Part shown: piece by piece, positions 25,321 to 37,806 of the stretch | Position numbering within the stretch: the first letter of the stretch is position 1 | Layout of the letters: each line of letters opens with the position of its first letter | From: Latrodectus hesperus | Lineage: Eukaryota; Arthropoda; Arachnida; Araneae; Theridiidae | DNA length: 64,000 nucleotides | Direction of reading: 5' to 3' | NCBI GenBank assembly: GCA_037975125.1 | Contig: CM075862.1 | Location: forward strand, 42,918,924 to 42,982,923 | Position numbers and translations under genes: made by a program | Notes under the pieces: model-generated | Databases searched by the model: none | Seen by the model: the letters and a program-made list of their open reading frames with translations, nothing else | Told to the model about the DNA's origin: nothing

Positions 25321-25859
25321 TACAAAATGATTACAAAGCTTCTTTATTGCTTTTCTCTTAATTTTATTTATGCATTGTTATTGATGGTATATTCGCATAT
25401 ATGTATATTTTTACACTAATATATTAACTATAAAAAATTCAATCAATATACTTTGTGACTATTATTCACATATATATTAAAATATTACTAAGATACTATA
25501 AAAATCTGTTTGCATAATTCCTTATTTTTTTATTCAAGCATAAATTTAATTTCAACATTCAATTTCCTATATTACGAAGTATTCTACATTTACCGCTTTC
25601 TTTTCAGTCAGACTGTATGTATTCGTACTCCCATTTTTATGTTGTAAAAATGGTCTTTTAGTTTTGTTGATGAATTCAGTTTCCACATTTACGATTTCTC
25701 TCTCATATCATACTGAAACACTTGTTTTCAATCAAAATATGGAATTTTACATGCATATCAAATAGAGTTTCTATTGTGAAAAAATAATAAAATAATGAAT
25801 TAAAAGTTTATGTAAATTAAATTTTTCAAGTATATTACTTGTCATAAGGAATTCAGCCA
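25321..25859. other. AT-rich stretch, nothing recognised
   Basis: No coding frame, repeat or RNA gene supported. Confidence 0.55.
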
Positions 25860-26260
25860 AACGATACAAATCGTTCTCTGGTATGCTCAACAAATGGCGC
25901 CACTTCAAAGGACAAAAGGTGACGTTTCCTTGTCACCAAAAATAAAACGGCATGAGAATCGAAAAATCATTGTCCTTGTACGTGCTGAATCGGTGAGGAA
26001 ATCACAGCTTTTTTTTCGTTTCGTGTCCAATCTGTTCATAATAAATGAAAAAAAAAGTTTCCTCTTCACAAGAAGAGAAGTGAAGTAAGAAGGAGCATTT
26101 GTTTCGCTCAAAGTGTATTAGTTCTGTGCCATTTGTCAAGAGAGAAATCCCAGAGCAAGGGCACGTGCTAGAGGGGATTAGGGCCGGCCAGGAAGGAAAG
26201 TAAAGTGCGAGAAAGTCTGTTCGTCCAGAACAAGAATTAATTCCATCAGTAACCCTGTTA
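25860..26260. other. GC-richer island of unknown nature
   Basis: A higher-GC patch with a GGTGAC-N7-GTCACC hairpin (25919-25937), the E-box palindrome GCACGTGC (26161-26168) and the palindrome GGCCGGCC (about 26183-26190). Overlapping frames of 64-68 codons on both strands show no domain. It could be a regulatory element; there is no direct proof. Confidence 0.35.
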
Positions 26261-28859
26261 TAATTCTATTAAGAATGTGTGCGTGACGATTTCTTAAGAT
26301 ACCTTCTCTCTTTGCTTGTTCTTAAACAAGTGACGTAATTTATTCATTTAATGATAAACGCAGAAGTTTATCAATGTTAATCCCCTTGATTAGCAAATAT
26401 CTGCTATCAATTAAACTGTTATTATTTCTGAAGTTTGCTGATTAATTTATTAATATTATTGTGAAATTCGAGACATGCAAATATAGATTAAATGGGAAGA
26501 TTCTTTGGATTTTTAACTGTGGCACTGTACCAGACATTAAGTTTTAGAAATTTCTGAGGCAGATAAATAAATAAGAAGAAATGAATATATATTAGCAGTC
26601 ATTTGCAATTCTAATCATTTATATTTTGAAACAAGAGAAATCTAAATTATTATTTCCCCATAACAATTACAGCTGCTTGAACATATCGCGGAATCGTAAA
26701 AGAGGAAATTTGATATTTGTTAGTGAAATTAAATTCAGTTCAAAAATATATCAGTGTCTTAACAATTTGTTGCTGCAAATACTTATAAAAAACAATCATT
26801 ATTTTAACCAGATTTTATTGCTGTTCAACAGAAAGTTAATTTGGCTTTAATGAAGAAATCAAGTAAAAGCATTTCCTTTGAAAATGTGTTGAATATTATT
26901 TGCTTTAAGATTCTATCGAAATTTTGTATCATAGATCAATTATTCAGAAATAACTAAACTTCCATCCACTCGTGTATCTGTTTTGAATAGGTGATAGGGA
27001 CGGCGTTGACAACCACTGATGGAATGAAATTAAATAATCTTATTTATATACGGAAAAATCTACTTTAGAGGAACCAATTACTGCTTAAATTTAGGATGTT
27101 ACAAATGAAAATTCATATGTTGATAAATAATGATAGTAACAATTCTTATTTATTTTCTACATAGGAAACATCTAAAATGCTTAAATCATGAAAATGTAAA
27201 AAAATATTATTGTAAATATATATTTACGATTCATTTTCCTTTTATTGACAGTTATTAAAGCAAGCTTTAAGTTTAAATATTTATGGTTATTTCATTACAG
27301 AAATTTCCAAGTATAGCGATAAGGATAGGTATTCCTATTTGCTTGTTTGCTTTTTGAGAAAGAGGGCGAGGAGCAGGCAACGCAAAAGGTTGCAAACTGT
27401 GGCTCCAGTCCCTAGGGTTGAAGCTGTTGTACATAATGTTAATTACATGTATATATCTAGTTATATTATCTATGAGCCTTATATTTACATATTAGATTAA
27501 TAAATGTGTGTCTGCAAAAATAAAGCGCCTCTTTAATGATTGCCGATGGGAAGAAATATATAGGAATGACCACAAGTATCACAGCATGATTTACAGTGAA
27601 TACATCAAATTTAGACTTACTACTGTTAAAGATGTAATATCATCTATTTTATACTAATAACTTACAAAAGATAATTGTCATTTTCAAAAACATGCTTTAT
27701 TTATATCAATGCAGATTTTATTGTGATTAACCGTGCGATATTGGTTTGAAAATAACCACCAATAAACTGAAAGTATTTTGTGTCTTGTATTCTCGAAGTG
27801 GCTTATAAAATCTCTTGAAATTTTAGCTTATCAATTTTTGTGGGGTACTATACTTGAAAAATAATGTTTATATATCCTTTTATTTACGTTCTACGTTGTC
27901 GCAGACATTGATTGTACTCAAATATCCATCACTGTTATGGACAGAGACATATTGGAGCGTGCGTGAGCAGAGCGTAAATATGTGTTTGTCATGTAACATG
28001 AGGACACACAAAGACATATAATAAATGTGCAAGAATTTTGAAAATGTGCATTTTCATACATTGAATCATTTAATTTTTTTTATTTTTTGAGTGGCTCATT
28101 GAAAGTAAAAGAGCATTATCTGTAATATTTTTGCGAAATATATAGGAATATTTTATAAGTGTAAGCATTCAATAACAATAAAATTTTGCTTTTCTTTGTT
28201 CATATTAAGATTCAAAATAATGCAAGGTCATTTGGTGGTTTTAAACGAATGTAACACTTGCATGAAATACATTCATTCCAAATCTAATGAACCATTTGTA
28301 ATTACTTTGGACCATATAGAATTTTATTATGGTCAAGCAAATAGAGTTATACATTTAAATATCAGCAATTTTTAATTATAGTGATTATATTTTAATTCGT
28401 ATTTTGGATAGGATAGTTATATTATTCAGTTAACTAAGACTGAAAGTTTAGGAAATTAAATAGTACCTACCTAATTATCTTTAATGATCTATAGAGACTT
28501 ACGTATCTAATATCTATATTTCTTTGTGTTGATCATTTTTTATATAATTTTCGGAAAGATATATTCATTAAACATTAAAAGTCTATAACAATGTAATATT
28601 TGAAATCACAATCCAAATGCATAGATAAGTCAAATGACACAAAATAAAAAAATGTTGAAATTAATAACTTAGAATATGATGTCTATATGACACATTTAAT
28701 AAATATTTAAAAGCAATTTTAAAATTAGAAAAATTAATAGTGGATTAAAATTATTTTATGTATCATGAGACAGAATTGGGTTCATTGCTGAGTCATAATT
28801 TTCGGAAGACAAATATACAAAAGTAATTTCATGAATTAACTTATTAGAGGAAAATTGCA
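26261..28859. other. AT-rich stretch, no gene seen
   Basis: No domain-bearing frame, SINE head or terminal repeat recognised. A patch near 27340-27420 is GC-richer but unassigned. Confidence 0.5.
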
Positions 28860-29470
28860 TCTGTGAGCAAATTGGCGCCAAGGAACATCATTATCTTTAC
28901 AAAACAGCCTGAAACTAATTTCTTAGGAAGATTTGTAACAGTAAATATGAATAAATATGAAGTGATTGCCCTAAAGAAGGAAAGTAGATGAAGTCGTCGA
29001 AAGTAAACACAGGCGAGCAACTCAACCACAAGTTAACCAATAAGAAAGATAACAAAATAAATGCGCGCCAAATCAAGCAAAGAAAAACACGATCACCAGT
29101 AATTAACGGCTGTTCCAACAAAGCAGAGCAGACGTGATGGGCATACAACTGGCGAACTGACCTCTGACGTTCTTTGTTTTAAGACTGTAAATAATCGTCT
29201 GCTGGTTTCGGAATCCCGATCGAGGGTGGAGCAGTCCGGGAAGAGACCTTATTAGCAAATGAATAGAGAGGTCTTCAGAATATGTCTGGCGGATGGTCAT
29301 TCGTACTTTGAGCACGAACCACATAATCGGGATTATTTACAACAAAAGAACCTCTGTTCTGTTCAGATTATAGCAATGTTTGATTGATGGGTAAGATAAT
29401 CATGACAGGCATGCGGGCTAATTTCTTGCACTGCTTCAAATATATAAAGGCATACCTGGTACGTTACACT
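28860..29470 (+). promoter_or_regulatory. Candidate promoter region with TATA box and E2F-like motifs
   Basis: A GC-richer block contains the palindrome TTGGCGCCAA (28872-28881) and GCGCGCCAAA (29063-29072), both E2F-like on known consensus. It ends in TATATAAAGG (29441-29450), a good TATA box. A start site would be expected about 30 bp downstream, near 29468-29475, where an initiator is only weakly recognisable (ACACTTCC). A near-consensus donor lies 290 bp further on (29762). The three signals in order could be a promoter plus untranslated first exon. No coding exon confirms this. Confidence 0.3.
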
Positions 29471-29761
29471 TCCGTACTAAACGAAGTATTGAACAGAATA
29501 CTGAATATTCGAATTTAATTTAGTTATTTATGTCTTTCATTGAATTACTTTTACTTACATACAGAATATCAGATAAATTAGATGACGGTTAACGTGGAAA
29601 TCAACGGTGTGTTTGAATGCAAATACAGAGAGTAAACATATTCAATTTCTCGTTTAGCTGTATGATTTAGTAATAATTGTTATAGATCTTTATAATTTCA
29701 ATGAACAGAGGAGTGGATTGTACTGAAAGCATCGTCAAAAAGTACCGTTGTATTTAACAGT
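29471..29761 (+). other. Possible untranslated first exon
   Basis: This interval lies between the TATA-like box at 29441 and a strong 5' splice-site match, CAGT|GTAAGT, with the intron G at 29762. No long frame starts in it, so it would be 5' UTR. Purely motif-based. Confidence 0.2.
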
Positions 29762-30664
29762 GTAAGTTATTTTATATTTGACTTTCCTGTACTTAACATT
29801 ATTTTTACATTTTTTAAAAAAGGGTCTAATGATCCACTAGGATTTGAATACCAAATAAAAAGAATGACAGGAATTAGTATGGTATTTTTGCAATTGGGTT
29901 GGAAAAATTCTAGATACATCCAAGGTCATAATCCATTGCATGATTCTGATTGCCAATAAATATCCAAACTTATGAATCAAATAACTATTTTGAATAAATA
30001 TCGTATGACTTCAACATATGAAAAAGAAATTCGATTGTCATCACCCTTTTAATCCATGTTTCAACAGTAAAATTTGCCATTTTCATTCCATATTATGTGC
30101 ATAACTAAAAATAACTTAAACATTTTTAATTATTATTAATTTAATTAATCATTACAGTCCAGAAATTTATATGCTCTTGGATATATTTCGTCGTGATAAA
30201 AAAGAAATCGTTTAATTATATCGATAGAAAAGGCTGGAAGCAATTTTATTTTCATTTGTATAAATGTAGAAAATATATTTATATTATAAATTACTTTGCA
30301 AATTGATTTATTACGCAAAACTTCATTGAAAACAACACTTGAAGTCTTACCTTCAAATTCAAGAATAAACTCATGGAAAATGAATACACATTTAAGATAA
30401 CAATATAAAATGACTGTAAAAAAATTTCAAAATATATTGTTCCATTTATATGTTAATCACAATCTTTTTTACATAAACAGCTCTGCACCACTACAAAGCA
30501 ATGACGTTTGAACTTGGGATGTTAAATATAATTTGGTATCAATTTAATAATAGTTACCAATCAGGAAACCAATTCTGAATATTAAGTTACTCCGCAGGAA
30601 TCAAATAAACAAGCTAACTGCCAGGAATTCAATCATATATGATATATAATCATGTATATAAAAA
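29762..30664. other. AT-rich stretch, nothing recognised
   Basis: Could be intron if the exon call upstream is right. No repeat or gene seen. Confidence 0.5.
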
Positions 30665-30825
30665 CTGAAATCTCTGTTTGCAGCAATTTGTATCATACTG
30701 AAAGAGATATAGAAGTTTTATTATGACTTTTTAATACCATCGTTACATATATATATATATATCAAGATATAAAACTTCTCTATCTTTTTCAGCATGATTC
30801 AAATTACTGAAAACAAAGTTTTCAG
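30665..30825. mobile_element. 161-bp fold-back element (MITE-like)
   Basis: The left arm 30665-30721 and right arm 30769-30825 are inverted copies matching at 49 of 57 positions without gaps. The 47-nt loop ends in a short (TA)n run. The ends read CTGAAA...TTTCAG. The right arm also holds a small perfect palindrome, CTGAAAAC-AAA-GTTTTCAG (30807-30825). Long terminal inverted repeats around a tiny AT-rich core are typical of MITEs and fold-back elements. No clear target duplication abuts the ends, so the family cannot be named. A long-hairpin RNA source is an alternative. Confidence 0.6.
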
Positions 30826-31418
30826 TTAAGATCAGTGAACAGTTAAAAGCTTTTTTCAGACAAATGTATTGTAATTTTGCCTGACATATTCAGAATTCTT
30901 TTGAGTTAAACTTTAGGATAATAGAGATGATTCTAAGCTGTGTTTGGTAGAAAACATCTTAAGAGTAATTTAAAGTGTTTTAGACTAGTGAAATATATAA
31001 TATTGAGAATGGTTAGCTAAAATCATATTTTTTATTTGCTTACATAGAAGTTTGGAAAAAATCTATGGACTTTGTTAAGAAATACATTGTAAATGTCAAA
31101 ACACTTATCAGAACTTACCCAGTCTATGTAATACTAATTTTGCTTTCATTTGACAAATATATAAATTAAAATTGCTATTTCATTGTACAACAGGAAAAGT
31201 AATTTTTAATAAGCAATATAAGTTTGTCTTAGGATTTTTTCAAATTTAAATTGCTTAAGAGTTGTCTATTGGTTTATTATTGGGGGAATTTTAAATTATA
31301 TAAAATCTTATTAATATATTATATTAATATAATATAATATCTTATATATATTAATATAATATTGTAGATGAAAATCAAGCCTGTACTTTTGGGAATATAA
31401 GTTTGGCATTAACGTGTC

Positions 31419-31422
<4 letters not shown>
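30826..31422. other. AT-rich stretch, nothing recognised
   Basis: Short palindromic TTAATATA strings near 31310-31360 reflect extreme AT content. No gene. Confidence 0.5.
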
Positions 31423-31509
<87 letters not shown>

Positions 31510-31549
31510 ATATATATATATATGTATATATATCTATATATATATATAT
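31423..31549. repeat. (TA)n microsatellite with TG/TC interruptions
   Basis: About 63 dinucleotides; interruptions cluster in the right half. Similar in length to the TA tracts that carry the two transposons, but it holds no insertion. Confidence 0.95.
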
Positions 31550-32019
31550 CTAAAATAATCCTAAACTTAGTTAATTTAGGCGTTTACTAATTTGTAAGTC
31601 ACTATATAAATTAATATATCACGTGTAGATATCAATCAATAAATGAGTTTCGAAAGTTATATGAAATAAATCCTAATATAAACCGAAATAAATCGAAATA
31701 TAATCTAAAAATAAATAAATGAAATCTCCTTGAATTCTTATAGCTTTGAAGACTTCCCCAGTTAGATGAAATTATTATGCCTAAACCAACAAATATTTTT
31801 CTTTGACATTCTTTAAAGTTATAATTTATTTTGACAATAGAGAATTTTCATGCAATGAGAAAGTGAATAAATTTCTTCCCACGTTGAACGTGGTTTACCA
31901 ATAAATCGATTGGCGAATTAAAGTAATTTATGAGCGAGAAAAATAACCATTTCATAAAAAAAATCTTATTGCAAGAAATTTGTTCATAATTCATTTTTGG
32001 TAGTACGGACAATAAAATC
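31550..32019. other. AT-rich stretch, nothing recognised
   Basis: No gene or repeat supported. Confidence 0.5.
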
Positions 32020-32470
32020 GTTAGCTTTACGCGGCGTGCCTTCTCACATCTTTATTCGCTAACAATCTCAAGGCCCCACGTGAATTCCCAGCACATGAAG
32101 TTATAATTCAAACACGAAACGTGACTGCTGGAGCTAATGATGGGAATTAAGGCCTGAATTAAGAAGAAATAAAAAGAATACAATTAATCAGAGATCAAGA
32201 GGAAAACAAGTTGAGAGAAGGATTGAAGTCTCGCGTTTCGATCTGGATCGCGATATTCTTCGTACGAAATGTGAGATCGCGCCATTCTATGGTGGTGAGG
32301 TGTTCCAGCTGCAATCCATCTTCCTGAGTGTCGAGGCCAACTACTCCCCAGCATTGCACCAGCCTTGATGCACAGACGATATCAGTTTATGACCTTCGCA
32401 TTGGTCACTTCACCATCCATCAGCCGCTGAAAGGAATCTCAGATTGGTGGATGTTTGCATAAAAACGAAT
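32020..32470. other. GC-richer island of unknown nature
   Basis: Clearly higher GC than its flanks, with both strands closed by frequent stops, so not an evident exon. No tRNA-like boxes or target duplications. A regulatory element or decayed repeat are possible. Confidence 0.35.
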
Positions 32471-34059
32471 TGAAATGAAATGCCACATTTCAGTCAATTT
32501 ATGGTTTCCGTCTCACATAGACAGCAAAAATAAATAATTCTGTAATGTTTCTAGATAAAGTGATACAACAAAGTGATAAAAAAATAAGAAATTCATCTAC
32601 ATAGCCTTCCATTTATTTGTGGAAGTTCACTAAATGTCTAGCGAAAGAGTAACATTTTTATGTAGCGAAAGAGAAGTGAAAAATAGATCACATAAAATTA
32701 AGGATGGATTTTTCGCTATATGGTCCGAAAAGTGAATAAGTGAAAAAATATCGATTTTCCATCGCTCGAAATCTATAGTATAATATAAAATCATCCTCAA
32801 TGATCAATACACTAAATTTAAATAATTTATCAGCAAAATTTGTGTTTTTATGTTAGTTTTTATTGTTTTTACCAAAAAATTGATAATGATTAAGGGAACA
32901 GATGACACATAATTCTTTTGGCGTGATTTCGATGGCGATCAAAGCAAATGTTGACAAACTTCCGTAGTCGTACATAATATATTAACGTAACATTTTTCCA
33001 AATAAAATATTAGAAGCAACTTCTGTAAGCAATACTATTAAACTGACAACGAGTTTCTTAAGCATTTGCAATTGAATAAGTTTTAACAATTGGAAGTAAA
33101 TAGTGATAAGATAAAATTGCTAACCTCAAACTGACAAAAAGAACAATGTTCTAAACAAGCTTTATATAAATAATTAAAGAAAACAAGTTAAGACACCAAT
33201 TTCAAACATGGTAATTGTTAACTAAATTAGTAAGATAGTAGTAAAATAATTAAATTAAAAACACATAATAAGGGATATAATCCTTAAAACAATGATTTTA
33301 TTTTATAACTTATTAGAATTATTTAATTAAAAAAATTAGAGAATAATTATATGATTTCCTATTGACTCTTAGTGGATAAAATTATTTGTAAACTTTCAAT
33401 ATAATATTTGATAATTCAAATCACGAAAAAGGCAAAACATAGCAGGGAAAAAAAATTGGCAGTAGGAATTTCGTTTTGTCGTAATAATACTGTAAAATAT
33501 TTTCTTTGGCTAAAGAGGCCAAATGAGTGGTATTAGCCCAGAGTTTCTCAGTATAAAATATTTTTGGCTCTAATTTTTAAATTTATAAACAAAATATAAA
33601 GTAATAAGGAAATTTAAATTTTTTTTATCTATAATAATTAAATACTTCTTCGAAATTGCCATCTGATTATTTGAGAATTCTTATAAGAATAATCAACAGG
33701 ATGTTAGAGAGAGAGAGAAATACTAAAAAGATATTAGATTTCCTAAAAATCAGAAACTGTGTTGTCTGTAATTTTTCCCCCATCAGAGTACTATTTTTAT
33801 CTTTTGTCTTCATATACCACCTGTAAGTGTTCCCACGTACTCTGAAACCTCTTTTATTTTGAAGTATTTTTTTAGTCTTGACTCCACAAGAGAAAAAATA
33901 AATAAAACTAAAGACTTAGCGTTCTGCTTAAATGGAGATTCACATAGCGTTAAAAAAATAGGTAAAACTTAAATCATGTTGAATAGTACCTAAGCACTAG
34001 TTGTTTTTATAAAAATCTCTACAAATAATCCGAAAAATGGAGCTTAAAAACAACGGTAG
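32471..34059. other. AT-rich stretch, nothing recognised
   Basis: No gene, SINE or tandem repeat supported beyond a short (GA)n near 33707-33718. Confidence 0.5.
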
Positions 34060-34400
34060 GGAAAGTGAAAAAGTTCTCTTTCATCTCATAAGGGCACCAT
34101 TTTCCGCAATCGTCTGCCAAAAGAATGTAATTTTCCGCATGGATGACTCCTCCACCCGCCATCTTACTTTCCTGCCCACTCTCTCATAGATCACCTTGAT
34201 AACTTTCCCACGAGGATCCGTCGTCTGGTCGTGATGACGTTATCCGTAGAAGCCACTTTCTTCCCAAAACAAAACGTGCTATCTTCTTAGCATCGACGGA
34301 AGAGAACCGATTTCCCTTTGTCCCATTCTCCAGAGAATCAATGATTTCTCTCCTCACAACACTACTCACGAAGCCAGCTAATTATGCACCTATGAATGGA
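34060..34400. other. GC-richer island next to the tandem array
   Basis: This pyrimidine-rich, GC-richer patch directly precedes the diverged tandem array. A 61-codon minus-strand frame (34184-34369) has no recognisable domain. Unassigned. Confidence 0.35.
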
Positions 34401-34424
34401 GGTAATAACACACTATTCTTTTTG

Positions 34425-35465
34425 GAGAAATGAAATCATTTTAGTAAAATAGATTCCGCAATTGTTGGATTTCTTCCATGAAAATTCAGCTGCTAATAAA
34501 ATATTTGTTTATAATACATGATGATCTCGTGATTTAAAAAATTTTTTTATGTATTATCGATCACTCGAAATGGAAATACTGGATTATAAAACAAATCTTT
34601 TTCGTTAAGATATATAAAAGCTTTTTCGCGTAAAATAAAATTCTTGCCGTTGTAAGGCTATTTTATGAAAAGTCACATGCGCTTAAAAATGTGACAGCAA
34701 CTCATGAAGTTCAAAGAATGATTGCTAATTTGAAGTTTTTTATCTGTATTTTCAATTATTCGAAATTAAAATGTTGAAGAAAATCAAATCGTTTCCGTAA
34801 AATAAAATTTCTATGAGCATTTTCCAGGAAAACTCGGCTATTAGTGAAAAAAATATATCGGCAACAGATGGAGCTTTAAGAGTACTTCTTGATGAAACAT
34901 TTCTTGTACCTTTTCCCTCATTCGACATTGAAATGTTAAGGAAATTTTTCTTTTTAATCTTTTTTGTAAAACCGAGTTCCTGCGTTTGTTGGTCTTTTCC
35001 CATGAAAAAATATATGGGCAACATATAATATTCTACCCAATTTGAATATTCCTAGTCATACGAAATCGAAATGTTAAAAAAAATCTTTTTCACAAAATAA
35101 AGTTTATGCGTTAGATGTGCCTCTTCCATGCAACACAATTATTTGAAAATATATGTCAACAAAATATATTACTCAAAGAATACTTCCAAATTTGAAATTT
35201 GCTGTAGATTTTCAATAATTTGAAATAGAAATGCTGCAGAAAGTATCTTTTTCGTAACATAAAATACGTGTTTGTTTGGCCTCTTCCATGAAAACTCAAC
35301 TGCTTGTAAGAAATATATCGGTAACGCAAACTGATCCAGGAATGTTTTCTATTTTAAAATTTCTTCTCCATTTTCAAAATTCGCAATGAAAATGTTGAGA
35401 AATAAATCTTTTTAGTAGGATAAAATTCCAGTGATGGTTGGGTCATTTTCATGAAATTTCTCTTT
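34425..35465. repeat. Diverged tandem array, about seven units of ~140-195 bp
   Basis: An anchor resembling CGAAATNGAAATGNTG recurs at about 34426 (weak), 34566, 34761, 34923, 35061, 35220 and 35382, giving spacings of roughly 140, 195, 162, 138, 159 and 162 bp. In most units it is followed in constant order by CTTTTTCGTAAAATAAAAT-like sequence, a T/G-rich TGTTGG segment, CTTCCATGAAAACTCA, AAATATATCGG-like sequence, then TTTGAA and TTTTCAATAATT before the next anchor. Units differ by many substitutions and indels, so the array is old. Overlapping open frames on both strands (90 and 71 codons near 34752-35028) fall inside single units and are not repeated, which argues against coding. Best described as a degenerate satellite-like block; family unknown. 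Confidence 0.8.
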
Positions 35466-35596
35466 TCAGAACTTATTTATAAAATAACAGAAATTTAAGA
35501 TTAGATGTATAAAACACACCATCACAATTTGAAAATACTACACAAAATTAGTGAAAAATAATGCGGATAAATTTTTGGCAAAAAATGAGTGCCTCC
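35466..35596. other. Short AT-rich spacer
   Basis: Nothing recognised. Confidence 0.5.
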
Positions 35597-35665
35597 CAGA
35601 CCTTTTTCATTATACAGGTCAGGGATTCCCAATGGGTCCCTTAGAGATTAATTAAAAAAGGTCTG
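35597..35665. repeat. Nested fold-back (69 bp)
   Basis: The outer arms, CAGACCTTTTT (from 35597) and AAAAAAGGTCTG (to 35665), are inverted. Inside, AGGGA-TT-CCC-AAT-GGG-TCCCT forms a second, GC-richer hairpin. The inner CAGGTCAGGGATTCCCAA resembles termini seen in hAT-superfamily elements, but no transposase or opposite end was found, so a hAT remnant is only a guess. Confidence 0.5.
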
Positions 35666-36529
35666 TGTAGTATTGCATAACAATTCTTCACCTTTATTTC
35701 AGTTTGTTCTGAAACAGAGTTTTTTCTATCAAAAAAAATTAGTAAAACATTTTGTTTTATTATAAATGATGATGATTTTCGGCCAAAAATTTATGCTTCA
35801 GAAAATAGTACTTTTCTGCTATCAGGATCAAACTCGTTGCCAAATGCTTTGCTAAAATCATCAGAATTTCACATGAAATCACCATTTTTCTTTACATTCA
35901 ATCGAAAATTTTGGAAAGATTTTTCAGTTTTCACAATGGATTTCTAGAAGTATAAAAAAGTACTGAAATATAAAAGAAAAAGAAGATTTAAAAAATGTTT
36001 TTGTTTATTTTTACTACAACTTTTAATGATCAACATTTCTTTAGTTGTGTAAGACAATACTTCATCACTAACTGAAAAAAGCATGAACTTAACAAAAGTA
36101 CGATTTAAATTCTTATGTCATAAGATAACTGTTTTTCAGATTTTTTCCCTTACATAAACCAGGAATTCTCCCAAAATCGGCAAAAATGTGACAAAAGCTT
36201 AAAATGCTATCCTAAAATATTTTCAGCGTACATGTGTGTATAATATTTTACAATATTACATCTGATTCTAGCAGATACTTCTTGAATCGATTATTATATT
36301 ATTTTTCATTTATCATGACATTTTACATCTATTACGTTTTAAGGTTTTTGTAAGGCTAACTACTAATTAAATCTATATTTAAAACTTGAATCGAGGAATC
36401 TTCTTGGAGTTTTTCGAAAATGACTCTAATTAAAATAAGCAACAATGTTTAACTCTTTTTCTTCTGTGCTTCGGCAATTATTTGCATCCTGTTTTAACTG
36501 TTTCTTTGTTAACAGACAAGTTTTTTCTG
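35666..36529. other. AT-rich stretch, nothing recognised
   Basis: No gene or repeat supported. Confidence 0.5.
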
Positions 36530-37090
36530 CATAGATGTAGAACGAAAATGGAATCTTTGCACGAATGGAACAATCGCCGTCGATCCCTTGTGCACAAAAA
36601 CTCAGGATACGCGGAAGTGTCCGAGGCAAGGCGTGTTTTGTCCGAGTGTCACTTTGAGTAGAACTAATTTTAATCATACTTATCAAGTGTTCATTAAGCA
36701 AAGTTCGACGAACTGCAGAAAGCAATCAATACTTCTAGAAGTTGTCGAATTTACGATCACTGTGTTACCACTTTTCACTTCGTACCAGTCATAATACCTT
36801 TTTTAATCGTAATTGTTCCTACGAACAAAAGAAGATTCATTAAACAAAGTGCTCCGGGGCTTATTGCGTCATGCAATCGACGAAGAAGCAGCAGAAAAAA
36901 GAAAAATCAGGGTTAAGAGGAAGTGCGCACTGAAGGCAGTGGGTCAATTCCGCGCAAATGCCCGGCCGCGGAAACTTCACTTCTAACGTTCTCGCGTGAA
37001 CTTTAGTAAAAAGCCAATGATACCATCGTCTGCTGAAATGTTCCTGTCGTAGACACGCGTCTGCGGTCAAAGCTAAAATTATCATAAAAT
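36530..37090. other. GC-richer island of unknown nature
   Basis: Higher GC in two patches (36540-36640 and 36850-37080). Frames of 68-99 codons on both strands overlap without recognisable domains or plausible splice sites. Unassigned. Confidence 0.35.
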
Positions 37091-37679
37091 TATAGTAAAT
37101 AGCTTTTAAACTCTAGAAACAATCGCTGTTTTCAGGAATCGCAACAAAAACAAATGAAGGCTGGTCAGATAACTGCAATAGAACTGCAATTTTAAAAAGT
37201 TGAGAGTGGTCGTTTCGACATTATATATTTATATTTAGCATTCGGGAGATACAAAATTATTCTCAAAAATAATTCTTGTTAGCATACTGAATATCCTTCA
37301 AATGTACACAATGAAAGAAAAATATAGGTTATCATTTAAATTTTAAAAATATATGGAAAGTAGAAAATATATAAAAAGCGATTTTCTAACATTATGAATA
37401 ATTTCACTCAATTAAATAAAAAGATATTATTTTACAATAGTTGGAGCAATTTTGATAAATGTGGACTCAACTGATTTATTTATTATTTTTTTTATATTTT
37501 TAAATCGCAACAAAAGCAATTGGTTCTGAAATACTTTTCAAAAAAGAGATTAAGTATCATTTCTCATTATACAGAATATTGCATTATATAGAAATGCCTT
37601 AACAAAGTAATAGAACCATTCTTTTATTAGTGAGTTTTTTCTTTTGAATTTTCCATTTTTTTGATTTTATTGGTTTTTG
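37091..37679. other. AT-rich stretch, nothing recognised
   Basis: No gene or repeat supported. Confidence 0.5.
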
Positions 37680-37806
37680 GAAATTTTTCCTATATGATAA
37701 AGAAGGCCGATGTGCAACATCCATTATCTGTTGTTTAACAATGGCTGGAGTCGAACCCGGGACTTTATTCTCCGAAGAGCGCTGTCCTACCACTACGTCT
37801 TGGTTA
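37680..37806 (-). mobile_element. Short tRNA-derived SINE (family C), head-to-head with the next SINE
   Basis: On the minus strand, GTAGTGGTAGGACAGCGCTC (box A-like) is followed by a consensus-like box B, CCCGGGTTCGACTCCAGCC, and then about 60 bp of body ending near CTTCTTTATCATATAGG. The head differs from the neighbouring family, so this is a separate SINE. Its 5' end abuts the 5' end of the plus-strand SINE that starts at about 37807. Confidence 0.75.
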
